DNA of 64,000 nucleotides from Auanema rhodensis. Taxonomy: Eukaryota; Nematoda; Chromadorea; Rhabditida; Rhabditidae. Under the pieces are notes generated by a model, which did not search any database, was not told the DNA's origin, and saw nothing but the letters and a program-made list of their open reading frames with translations. Every line of letters starts with the position of its first letter. Positions within the stretch are counted from its first letter, which is position 1. The stretch covers positions 5,094,501-5,158,500 of the forward strand of contig OZ059900.1 of the NCBI GenBank assembly GCA_964057225.1, read 5' to 3'. This document shows, in pieces, positions 1 to 10,439 of the stretch. The translations under genes and the position numbers were made by a program.

Positions 1-605
1 TGAGAGTATCGTGAAAACAAGTTGGAAAAAAACTTTTTTTTGGACTTGGAAATTTTTTTTGGACTGTGAGCCATTCGCATGGCTTAATCCTTGAGGAAAG
101 CTACAGCGCTGACAGATTCAATCAAGTTTAAAAAAAAATTTTTTTTAATTCAGATGTTCACACTCTTTGAAAATGTGTAATAAATGTTTTGAGAGTATCG
201 TGAAAACAAGTTGGAAAAAAACTTTTTTTTGGACTTGGAAATTTTTTTTGGACTGTGAGCCATTCGCATGGCTTAATCCTTGAGGAAAGCTACAGCGCTG
301 ACAGATTCAATCAAGTTTAAAAAAAAAAATTTTTTTTCAATTCAGATGTTGAAACTCTTTAAGAATGTGTAAAAAATGTTTTGAGAGTATCGTGAAAACA
401 AGTTGGAAAAAAATTTTTTTTTGGACTTGGAAATTTTTTTTGGTCTGTGAGCCTTTCGCATGGCTTAATCCTTGAGGAAAGCTACAGCGCTGACAGATTC
501 AATCAAGTTTAAAAAAAAAATTTTTTTTCAATTCAGATGTTGAAACTCTTTAAAAATGTGTAATAAATGTTTTGAGAGTATCGTGAAAACAAGTTGGAAA
601 AAAAC

Positions 606-637
606 TTTTTTTTGGACTTGGAAATTTTTTTTGGACT
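606..637. repeat. 13-bp direct repeat creating the optional 19-base module
   Basis: The motif of eight T followed by GGACT occurs at 606-618 and again at 625-637, separated by TGGAAA. Removing one motif plus the spacer (13+6=19 bases) converts a long monomer into a short one, and the reverse duplication would do the opposite. This accounts for the 174 versus about 190 bp classes seen throughout. Units with the C-interrupted tract (AAAAAAAC then T) are always long where I read them. Short units have an uninterrupted A7T9-type tract, so they more probably derive from the uninterrupted long type. Slippage or recombination between the two motifs is inference. Confidence 0.88.
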
Positions 638-701
638 GTGAGCCATTCGCATGGCTTAATCCTTGAGGAAAGCTACAGCGCTGACAGATTCAATCAAGTT
701 T
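633..701. repeat. Half 2: conserved 69-bp segment with dyad and invariant core
   Basis: Shown in one representative unit. The order is GGACTGTG, then the dyad AGCCAT-TCGC-ATGGCT (six-base arms, four-base loop), then TTAATCCTTGAGGAAAG, then the core CTACAGCGCTGACAGATTCA, then ATCAAGTTT. The core contains the 8-base palindrome CAGCGCTG and is almost unchanged over some 350 copies. Rare departures are CGATGACAG near 35361, ACAACGCTG near 59241 and GATTTAATC at 42251 and 43326. By hand count 32 of 69 bases are G or C, against 20 of 69 in half 1. It is the only part of the monomer conserved well enough to suggest a protein-binding role, which is inference. Confidence 0.85.
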
Positions 702-718
702 AAAAAAAAATTTTTTTT

Positions 719-787
719 CAATTCAGATATTGACACTCTTTGAAAATGTGTAATAAATGTTTTGAGAGTATCGTGAAAACAAGTTGG
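719..787. repeat. Half 1: AT-rich 69-bp segment, the main source of subfamily variants
   Basis: The segment runs CAATTCAGATGTTGAAACTC, TTTAAAAATGTGTAATAAAT, GTTTTGAGAGTATCG, then TGAAAACAAGTTGG, and is bounded by A/T tracts on both sides. It ends in CAAGTTGG plus the tract, resembling the CAAGTTT plus tract that ends half 2. Otherwise I see little similarity between the halves. Diagnostic changes are TTCACAC or TTGACAC with TTTGAAAATG (mostly left part), CAATTGAG (about 8.3-25.2 kb), GATGGTGAAAC (about 10.8-20.2 kb), GTAATGAATG, GGTGTAATAAATG and CCAGTTGG (both from about 27.7 kb on). Confidence 0.85.
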
Positions 788-1144
788 AAAAAAACTTTTT
801 TTTGGACTTGGAAATTTTTTTTGGACTGTGAGCCATTCGCATGGCTTAATCCTTGAGGAAAGCTACAGCGCTGACAGATTCAATCAAGTTTAAAAAAAAA
901 TTTTTTTTCAATTCAGATGTTGACACTCTTTGAAAATGTGTAATAAATGTTTTGAGAGTATCGTGAAAACAAGTTGGAAAAAAACTTTTTTTTGGACTTG
1001 GAAATTTTTTTTGGACTGTGAGCCATTCGCATGGCTTAATCCTTGAGGAAAGCTACAGCGCTGACAGATTCAATCAAGTTTAAAAAAAAAATTTTTTTTT
1101 CAATTCAGATGTTGAAACTCTTTAAAAATGTGTAATAAATGTTT

Positions 1145-1318
1145 TGAGAGTATCGTGAAAACAAGTTGGAAAAAAATTTTTTTTTGGACTGTGAGTCATT
1201 CGCATGGCTTAATCCTTGAGGAAAGCTACAGCGCTGACAGATTCAATCAAGTTTAAAAAAAAAAATTTTTTTTTCAATTCAGATGTTGAAACTCTTTAAA
1301 AATGTGTCATAAATGTTT
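1145..1318. repeat. Representative short monomer (174 bp)
   Basis: This unit lacks the 19-base module of the long form: tract 1 (seven A, nine T at 1170-1185) passes directly into GGACTGTGAG. The A/T junctions lie at 1176/1177, 1265/1266 and, in the next unit, 1350/1351, giving spacings of 89 and 85 bp. The symmetric tracts therefore recur about every half monomer. It carries the GAGTCATT variant of half 2 and TGTCATAAATG in half 1, a marker that reappears near 4116 and 6731. Short units become common from about 1.1 kb and are abundant in the right half of the window. Confidence 0.95.
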
Positions 1319-4300
1319 TGAGAGTATCGTGAAAACAAGTTGGAAAAAAATTTTTTTTTGGACTTGGAAATTTTTTTTGGTCTGTGAGCCTTTCGCATGG
1401 CTTAATCCTTGAGGAAAGCTACAGCGCTGACAGATTCAATCAAGTTTAAAAAAAAAATTTTTTTTCAATTCAGATGTTGAAACTCTTTAAAAATGTGTAA
1501 TAAATGTTTTGAGAGTATCGTGAAAACAAGTTGGAAAAAAACTTTTTTTTGGACTTGGAAATTTTTTTTGGACTGTGAGCCATTCGCATGGCTTAATCCT
1601 TGAGGAAAGCTACAGCGCTGACAGATTCAATCAAGTTTAAAAAAAAAAATTTTTTTTCAATTCAGATGTTGAAACTCTTTAAAAATGTGTAATAAATGTT
1701 TTGAGAGTATCGTGAAAACAAGTTGGAAAAAAATTTTTTTTTGGACTGTGAGTCATTCGCATGGCTTAATCCTTGAGGAAAGCTACAGCGCTGACAGATT
1801 CAATCAAGTTTAAAAAAAAAAATTTTTTTTCAATTCAGATGTTGAAACTCTTTAAAAATGTGTAATAAATGTTTTGAGAGTATCGTGAAAACAAGTTGGA
1901 AAAAAATTTTTTTTTGGACTGTGAGTCATTCGCATGGCTTAATCCTTGAGAAAAGCTACAGCGCTGACAGATTCAATCAAGTTTAAAAATAAACTTTTTT
2001 TTTCAATTCAGATGTTGAAACTCTTTAAAAATGTGTAAAAAATGTTTTGAGAGTATCGTGAAAACAAGTTGGGAAAAAAATTTTTTTTTGGACTTGGAAA
2101 TTTTTTTTGGTCTGTGAGCCATTCGCATGGCTTAATCGTTGAGGAAAGCTACAGCGCTGACAGATTCAATCAAGTTTAAAAAAAAAATTTTTTTTAATTC
2201 AGATGTTCACACTCTTTGAAAATGTGTAATAAATGTTTTGAGAGTATCGTGAAAACAAGTTGGAAAAAAACTTTTTTTTGGACTTGGAAATTTTTTTTGG
2301 ACTGTGAGCCATTCGCATGGCTTAATCCTTGAGGAAAGCTACAGCGCTGACAGATTCAATCAAGTTTAAAAAAAAATTTTTTTTAATTCAGATGTTCACA
2401 CTCTTTGAAAATGTGTAATAAATGTTTTGAGAGTATCGTGAAAACAAGTTGGAAAAAAACTTTTTTTTGGACTTGGAAATTTTTTTTGGACTGTGAGCCA
2501 TTCGCATGGCTTAATCCTTGAGGAAAGCTACAGCGCTGACAGATTCAATCAAGTTTAAAAAAAAAAATTTTTTTTCAATTCAGATGTTGACACTCTTTGA
2601 AAATGTGTAATAAATGTTTTGAGAGTATCGTGAAAACAAGTTGGAAAAAAACTTTTTTTTGGACTTGGAAATTTTTTTTGGACTGTGAGCCATTCGCATG
2701 GCTTAATCCTTGAGGAAAGCTACAGCGCTGACAGATTCAATCAAGTTTAAAAAAAAATTTTTTTTAATTCAGATGTTCACACTCTTTGAAAATGTGTAAT
2801 AAATGTTTTGAGAGTATCGTGAAAACAAGTTGGAAAAAAACTTTTTTTTGGACTTGGAAATTTTTTTTGGACTGTGAGCCATTCGCATGGCTTAATCCTT
2901 GAGGAAAGCTACAGCGCTGACAGATTCAATCAAGTTTAAAAAAAAAATTTTTTTTTCAATTCAGATGTTGACACTCTTTGAAAATGTGTAATAAATGTTT
3001 TGAGAGTATCGTGAAAACAAGTTGGAAAAAAACTTTTTTTTGGACTTGGAAATTTTTTTTGGACTGTGAGCCATTCGCATGGCTTAATCCTTGAGGAAAG
3101 CTACAGCGCTGACAGATTCAATCAAGTTTAAAAAAAAATTTTTTTTCAATTCAGATGTTGACACTCTTTGAAAATGTGTAATAAATGTTTTGAGAGTATC
3201 GTGAAAACAAGTTGGAAAAAAACTTTTTTTTGGACTTGGAAATTTTTTTTGGTCTGTGAGCCTTTCGCATGGCTTAATCCTTGAGGAAAGCTACAGCGCT
3301 GACAGATTCAATCAAGTTTAAAAAAAAAATTTTTTTTCAATTCAGATGTTGAAACTCTTTAAAAATGTGTAATAAATGTTTTGAGAGTATCGTGAAAACA
3401 AGTTGGAAAAAAACTTTTTTTTGGACTTGGAAATTTTTTTTGGACTGTGAGCCATTCGCATGGCTTAATCCTTGAGGAAAGCTACAGCGCTGACAGATTC
3501 AATCAAGTTTAAAAAAAAATTTTTTTTCAATTCAGATGTTGACACTCTTTGAAAATGTGTAATAAATGTTTTGAGAGTATCGTGAAAACAAGTTGGAAAA
3601 AAACTTTTTTTTGGACTTGGAAATTTTTTTTGGACTGTGAGCCATTCGCATGGCTTAATCCTTGAGGAAAGCTACAGCGCTGACAGATTCAATCAAGTTT
3701 AAAAAAAAATTTTTTTTCAATTCAGATTTTGACACTCTTTGAAAATGTGTAATAAATGTTTTGAGAGTATCGTGAAAACAAGTTGGAAAAAAACTTTTTT
3801 TTGGACTTGGAAATTTTTTTTGGACTGTGAGCCATTCGCATGGCTTAATCCTTGAGGAAAGCTACAGCGCTGACAGATTCAATCAAGTTTTAAAAAAAAA
3901 TTTTTTTTTCAATTCAGATGTTGAAACTCTTTAAAAATGTGTAATAAATGTTTTGAGAGTATCGTGAAAACAAGTTGGAAAAAAATTTTTTGTTGGACTG
4001 TGAGTCATTCGCATGGCTTAATCCTTGAGGAAAGCTACAGCGCTGACAGATTCAATCAAGTTTAAAAAAAAAAATTTTTTTTTCAATTCAGATGTTGAAA
4101 CTCTTTAAAAATGTGTCATAAATGTTTTGAGAGTATCGTGAAAACAAGTTGGAAAAAAATTTTTTTTTGGACTTGGAAATTTTTTTTGGTCTGTGAGCCT
4201 TTCGCATGGCTTAATCCTTGAGGAAAGCTACAGCGCTGACAGATTCAATCAAGTTTAAAAAAAAAATTTTTTTTCAATTCAGATGTTGAAACTCTTTAAA

Positions 4301-4770
4301 AATGTGTAATAAATGTTTTGAGAGTATCGTGAAAACAAGTTGGAAAAAAACTTTTTTTTGGACTTGGAAATTTTTTTTGGACTGTGAGCCATTCGCATGG
4401 CTTAATCCTTGAGGAAAGCTACAGCGCTGACAGATTCAATCAAGTTTAAAAAAAAAATTTTTTTTCAATTCAGATGTTGAAACTCTTTAAAAATGTGTAA
4501 TAAATGTTTTGAGAGTATCGTGAAAACAAGTTGGAAAAAAATTTTTTTTTGGACTGTGAGTCATTCGCATGGCTTAATCCTTGAGGAAAGCTACAGCGCT
4601 GACAGATTCAATCAAGTTTAAAAATAAACTTTTTTTTTCAATTCAGATGTTGAAACTCTTTAAAAATGTGTAAAAAATGTTTTGAGAGTATCGTGAAAAC
4701 AAGTTGGGAAAAAAATTTTTTTTTGGACTTGGAAATTTTTTTTGGTCTGTGAGCCATTCGCATGGCTTAA

Positions 4771-7700
4771 TCGTTGAGGAAAGCTACAGCGCTGACAGAT
4801 TCAATCAAGTTTAAAAAAAAAATTTTTTTTAATTCAGATGTTCACACTCTTTGAAAATGTGTAATAAATGTTTTGAGAGTATCGTGAAAACAAGTTAGAA
4901 AAAAACTTTTTTTTGGACTTGGAAATTTTTTTTGGACTGTGAGCCATTCGCATGGCTTAATCCTTTAGGAAAGCTACAGCGCTGACAGATTCAATCAAGT
5001 TTAAAAAAAAAATTTTTTTAAATTCAGATGTTCACACTCTTTGAAAATGTGTAATAAATGTTTTGAGAGTATCGTGAAAACAAGTTGGAAAAAAACTTTT
5101 TTTTGGACTTGGAAATTTTTTTTGGACTGTGAGCCATTCGCATGGCTTAATCCTTGAGGAAAGCTACAGCGCTGACAGATTCAATCAAGTTTAAAAAAAA
5201 AATTTTTTTTAATTCAGATGTTGACACTCTTTGAAAATGTGTAATAAATGTTTTGAGAGTATCGTGAAAACAAGTTGGAAAAAACTTTTTTTTGGACTTG
5301 GAAATTTTTTTTGGACTGTGAGCCATTCGCATGGCTTAATCCTTGAGGAAAGCTACAGCGCTGACAGATTCAATCAAGTTTAAAAAAAAATTTTTTTTTC
5401 AATTCAGATGTTGAAACTCTTTAAAAATGTGTAATAAATGTTTTGAGAGTATCGTGAAAACAAGTTGGAAAAAAATTTTTTTTGGACTGTGAGTCATTCG
5501 CATGGCTTAATCCTTGAGGAAAGCTACAGCGCTGACAGATTCAATCAAGTTTAAAAATAAATTTTTTTTTTCAATTCAGATGTTGAAACTCTTTAAAAAT
5601 GTGTAAAAAATGTTTTGAGAGTATCGTGAAAACAAGTTGGAAAAAAATTTTTTTGGGACTTGGAAATTTTTTTTGGTCTGTGAGCCATTCGTATGGCTTA
5701 ATCCTTGAGGAAAGCTACAGCGCTGACAGATTCAATCAAGTTTAAAAAAAAATTTTTTTTTTCAATTCAGATGTTGAAACTCTTTAAGAATGTGTAAAAA
5801 ATGTTTTGAGAGTATCGTGAAAACAAGTTGGAAAAAAATTTTTTTTTGGACTTGGAAATTTTTTTTGGTCTGTGAGCCTTTCGCATGGCTTAATCCTTGA
5901 GGAAAGCTACAGCGCTGACAGATTCAATCAAGTTTAAAAAAAAAATTTTTTTTCAATTCAGATGTTGAAACTCTTTAAAAATGTGTAATAAATGTTTTGA
6001 GAGTATCGTGAAAACAAGTTGGAAAAAAACTTTTTTTTGGACTTGGAAATTTTTTTTGGACTGTGAGCCATTCGCATGGCTTAATCCTTGAGGAAAGCTA
6101 CAGCGCTGACAGATTCAATCAAGTTTAAAAAAAAATTTTTTTTCAATTCAGATGTTGACACTCTTTGAAAATGTGTAATAAATGTTTTGAGAGTATCGTG
6201 AAAACAAGTTGGAAAAAAACTTTTTTTTGGACTTGGAAATTTTTTTTGGACTGTGAGCCATTCGCATGGCTTAATCCTTGAGGAAAGCTACAGCGCTGAC
6301 AGATTCAATCAAGTTTAAAAAAAAATTTTTTTTCAATTCAGATGTTGACACTCTTTGAAAATGTGTAATAAATGTTTTGAGAGTATCGTGAAAACAAGTT
6401 GGAAAAAAACTTTTTTTTGGACTTGGAAATTTTTTTTGGACTGTGAGCCATTCGCATGGCTTAATCCTTGAGGAAAGCTACAGCGCTGACAGATTCAATC
6501 AAGTTTAAAAAAAAAATTTTTTTTTCAATTCAGATGTTGAAACTCTTTAAAAATGTGTAATAAATGTTTTGAGAGTATCGTGAAAACAAGTTGGAAAAAA
6601 ATTTTTTTTTGGACTGTGAGTCATTCGCATGGCTTAATCCTTGAGGAAAGCTACAGCGCTGACAGATTCAATCAAGTTTTAAAAAAAAATTTTTTTTTCA
6701 ATTCAGATGTTGAAACTCTTTAAAAATGTGTCATAAATGTTTTGATAGTATCGTGAAAACAAGTTGGAAAAAAAATTTTTTTTGGACTTGGAAATTTTTT
6801 TTGGACTGTGAGCCATTCGCATGGCTTAATCCTTGAGGAGAGCTACAGCGCTGACAGATTCAATCAAGTTTAAAAAAAAAAATTTTTTTTTCAATTCAGA
6901 TGTTGAAACTCTTTAAAAATGTGTAATAAATGTTTTGAGAGTATCGTGAAAACAAGTTGGAAAAAAATTTTTTTTTGGACTGTGAGTCATTCGCATGGCT
7001 TAATCGTTGAGGAAAGCTACAGCGCTGACAGATTCAATCAAGTTTAAAAAAAAAATTTTTTTTAATTCAGATGTTCACACTCTTTGAAAATGTGTAATAA
7101 ATGTTTTGAGAGTATCGTGAAAACAAGTTGGAAAAAAACTTTTTTTTGGACTTGGAAATTTTTTTTGGACTGTGAGCCATTCGCATGGCTTAATCCTTTA
7201 GGAAAGCTACAGCGCTGACAGATTCAATCAAGTTTAAAAAAAAAATTTTTTTTAATTCAGATGTTCACACTCTTTGAAAATGTGTAATAAATGTTTTGAG
7301 AGTATCGTGAAAACAAGTTGGAAAAAAACTTTTTTTTGGACTTGGAAATTTTTTTTGGACTGTGAGCCATTCGCATGGCTTAATCCTTGAGGAAAGCTAC
7401 AGCGCTGACAGATTCAATCAAGTTTAAAAAAAAATTTTTTTTTAATTCAGATGTTGACACTCTTTGAAAATGTGTAATAAATGTTTTGAGAGTATCGTGA
7501 AAACAAGTTGGAAAAAACTTTTTTTTGGACTTGGAAATTTTTTTTGGACTGTGAGCCATTCGCATGGCTTAATCCTTGAGGAAAGCTACAGCGCTGACAG
7601 ATTCAATCAAGTTTAAAAAAAAATTTTTTTTTCAATTCAGATGTTGAAACTCTTTAAAAATGTGTAATAAATGTTTTGAGAGTATCGTGAAAACAAGTTG

Positions 7701-8090
7701 GAAAAAAATTTTTTTTGGACTGTGAGTCATTCGCATGGCTTAATCCTTGAGGAAAGCTACAGCGCTGACAGATTCAATCAAGTTTAAAAATAAATTTTTT
7801 TTTTCAATTCAGATGTTGAAACTCTTTAAAAATGTGTAAAAAATGTTTTGAGAGTATCGTGAAAACAAGTTGGAAAAAAATTTTTTTGGGACTTGGAAAT
7901 TTTTTTTGGTCTGTGAGCCATTCGTATGGCTTAATCCTTGAGGAAAGCTACAGCGCTGACAGATTCAATCAAGTTTAAAAAAAAATTTTTTTTTTCAATT
8001 CAGATGTTGAAACTCTTTAAGAATGTGTAAAAAATGTTTTGAAAGTATCGTGAAAACAAGTTGGAAAAAAATTTTTTTTTGGTCTGTGAG
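4771..8090. repeat. Direct duplication with 2233-bp offset
   Basis: Private variants recur at a constant spacing: TCGTTGAGG at 4771 and 7004, TCCTTTAGG at 4961 and 7194, TCTTTAAGAATG (AAGAATG at 5786 and 8019), and a unit with a one-base-shorter A-run that opens the same 61-codon reverse frame at 5147-5332 and 7380-7565. The left breakpoint is close to 4771/7004, because upstream sequence differs (GGGA long unit versus GAGTCATT short unit). The copies diverge after about 5845/8078, where the second lacks the 19-base module. The shared block is about 1.1 kb. Boundaries are approximate. Confidence 0.85.
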
Positions 8091-10439
8091 CCTTTCGCAT
8101 GGCTTAATCCTTGAGGAAAGCTACAGCGCTGACAGATTCAATCAAGTTTAAAAAAAAAATTTTTTTTCAATTCAGATGTTGAAACTCTTTAAAAATGTGT
8201 AAAAAATGTTTTGAGAGTATCGTAAAAACAAGTTGGAAAAAAATTTTTTTTTGGACTTGGAAATTTTTTTTGGTCTGTGAGCCATTCGCATGGCTTAATC
8301 GTTGAGGAGAGCTACAGCGCTGACAGATTCAATCAAGTTTAAAAAAAAATTTTTTTTTCAATTGAGATGTTGAAACTCTTTAAAAATGTGTAAAAAATGT
8401 TTTGAGAGTATCGTAAAAACAAGTTGGAAAAATTTTTTTTTGGACTTGGAAATTTTTTTTGGTCTGTGAGCCATTCGCATGGCTTAATCCTTGAGGAAAG
8501 CTACAGCGCTGACAGATTCAATCAAGTTTAAAAAAAAATTTTTTTTTCAATTGAGATGTTGAAACTCTTTAAAAATGTGTAAAAAATGTTTTGAGAGTAT
8601 CGTGAAAACAAGTTGGGAAAAAAATTTTTTTGGGACTTGAAAATTTTTTTTGGACTGTGAGCCATTCGCATGGCTTAATCCTTGAGGAAAACTACAGCGC
8701 TGACAGATTCAATCAAGTTTAAAAAAAAATTTTTTTTTTTCAATTCAGATGTTGAAACTCTTTAAAAATGTGTAAAAAATGTTTTGAGAGTATCGTGAAA
8801 ACAAGTTGGGAAAAAAATTTTTTTGGGACTTGGAAATTTTTTTTGGTCTGTGAGCCATTCGTATGGCTTAATCCTTGAGGAAAGCTACAGCGCTGACAGA
8901 TTCAATCAAGTTTAAAAAAAAATTTTTTTTTCAATTGAGATGTTGAAACTCTTTAAAAATGTGTAAAAAATATTTTGAGAGTATCGTAAAAACAAGTTGG
9001 AAAAAAATTTTTTTTTGGACTTGGAAATTTTTTTTGGACTGTGAGCCATTCGCATGGCTTAATCGTTGAGGAGAGCTACAGCGCTGACAGATTCAATCAA
9101 GTTTAAAAAAAAATTTTTTTTTCAATTGAGATGTTGAAACTGTTTAAAAATGTGTAATAAATGTTTTGAGAGTATCGTGAAAACAAGTTGGAAAAAAATT
9201 TTTTTTTGGTCTGTGAGCCATTCGCATGGGTTAATCGTTGAGGAAAGCTACAGCGCTGACAGATTCAATCAAGTTTAAAAAAAAATTTTTTTTTTCAATT
9301 CAGATGTTGAAACTCTTTAAAAATGTGTAAAAAATGTTTTGAGAGTATCGTGAAAACAAGTTGGGAAAAAAATTTTTTTGGGACTTGAAAATTTTTTTTG
9401 GACTGTGAGCCATTCGCATGGCTTAATCCTTGAGGAAAACTACAGCGCTGACAGATTCAATCAAGTTTAAAAAAAAATTTTTTTTTTTCAATTCAGATGT
9501 TGAAACTCTTTAAAAATGTGTAAAAAATGTTTTGAGAGTATCGTGAAAACAAGTTGGGAAAAACATTTTTTTGGGACTTGGAAATTTTTTTTGGTCTGTG
9601 AGCCATTCGTATGGCTTAATCCTTGAGGAAAGCTACAGCGCTGACAGATTCAATCAAGTTTAAAAAAAAATTTTTTTTTTTCAATTCAGATGTTGAAACT
9701 CTTTAAAAATGTGTAAAAAATGTTTTGAGAGTATCGTGAAAACAAGTTGGGAAAAAAATTTTTTTGGGACTTGGAAATTTTTTTTGGTCTGTGAGCCATT
9801 CGTATGGCTTAATCCTTGAGGAAAGCTACAGCGCTGACAGATTCAATCAAGTTTAAAAAAAAAATTTTTTTTTCAATTCAGATGTTGAAACTCTTTAAAA
9901 ATGTGTAAAAAATGTTTTGAGAGTATCGTGAAAACAAGTTGGGAAAAAAATTTTTTTGGGACTTGAAAATTTTTTTTGGACTGTGAGCCATTCGCATGGC
10001 TTAATCCTTGAGGAAAACTACAGCGCTGACAGATTCAATCAAGTTTAAAAAAAAATTTTTTTTTTTCAATTCAGATGTTGAAACTCTTTAAAAATGTGTA
10101 AAAAATGTTTTGAGAGTATCGTGAAAACAAGTTGGGAAAAAAATTTTTTTGGGACTTGGAAATTTTTTTTGGTCTGTGAGCCATTCGTATGGCTTAATCC
10201 TTGAGGAAAGCTACAGCGCTGACAGATTCAATCAAGTTTAAAAAAAAATTTTTTTTTTTCAATTCAGATGTTGAAACTCTTTAAAAATGTGTAAAAAATG
10301 TTTTGAGAGTATCGTGAAAACAAGTTGGGAAAAAAATTTTTTTGGGACTTGGAAATTTTTTTTGGTCTGTGAGCCATTCGTATGGCTTAATCCTTGAGGA
10401 AAGCTACAGCGCTGACAGATTCAATCAAGTTTAAAAAAA

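Larger units (their letters stand above)
573..762. repeat. Representative long monomer (190 bp)
   Basis: Chosen as a clean long unit. 573-597 is the end of half 1 (TGAGAGTATCGTGAAAACAA then GTTGG). 598-613 is tract 1, seven A, one C and eight T. 614-632 completes the optional 19-base insert ending in a second T-run. 633-701 is half 2 (69 bases, GGACTGTG to CAAGTTT). 702-718 is tract 2, nine A then eight T. 719-762 begins half 1 of the next repeat (CAATTCAGATATTGACACTC then TTTGAAAATG), so half 1 is 44+25=69 bases. Long units dominate the first 8 kb and are interspersed with short ones elsewhere. The phase starting at TGAGAG is for convenience only. Confidence 0.95.
1..8210. repeat. Domain A: mostly long monomers with C-interrupted tract and TTTGAAAATG variants
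   Basis: Most units have tract 1 interrupted by a C (AAAAAAAC then eight T), the 19-base module, and half 1 reading TTGACACTC or TTCACACTC followed by TTTGAAAATG. TTCACACTC was seen only in this domain (examples near 156, 2206, 2396, 2772, 4841, 5029, 7070 and 7264). Blocks of short GAGTCATT units occur near 1.15, 1.7-2.0, 4.0, 4.5, 5.5, 6.6, 7.0 and 7.7 kb. Related series starting near 1.1 and 3.95 kb share TGTCATAAATG (offset 2809 bp) and AAAATAAAC (offset 2635 bp). The 174-bp difference means one series has one short monomer more. Confidence 0.8.

Noticed and set aside
633-701. CENP-B box in half 2
   Set aside because: ATTCGCATGGCTTAATCC shares TTCG with the canonical motif but lacks the required A and the CGGG. 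The region around TATCGTGAAAACAAG also lacks CGGG.
573-762. Intrinsic transcription terminators at the dyad or the A/T tracts
   Set aside because: The dyad is not followed by a T-run, and the A/T tracts are simple self-complementary runs present twice in every unit with no gene beside them.
719-787. Polyadenylation signal AATAAA in half 1
   Set aside because: It falls in an AT-rich segment, is lost in the common GTAAAAAATG variant, and has no transcript or gene upstream to serve.
5147-5332. Open frame of 61 codons on the minus strand, repeated at 7380-7565, with a related one at 11134-11322
   Set aside because: They are read-throughs of the satellite starting in the half 2 dyad. They exist only where A/T-run lengths avoid stops, and the product is repeat translation rich in Lys and Phe. 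The first two are copies of the same 2233-bp duplication.
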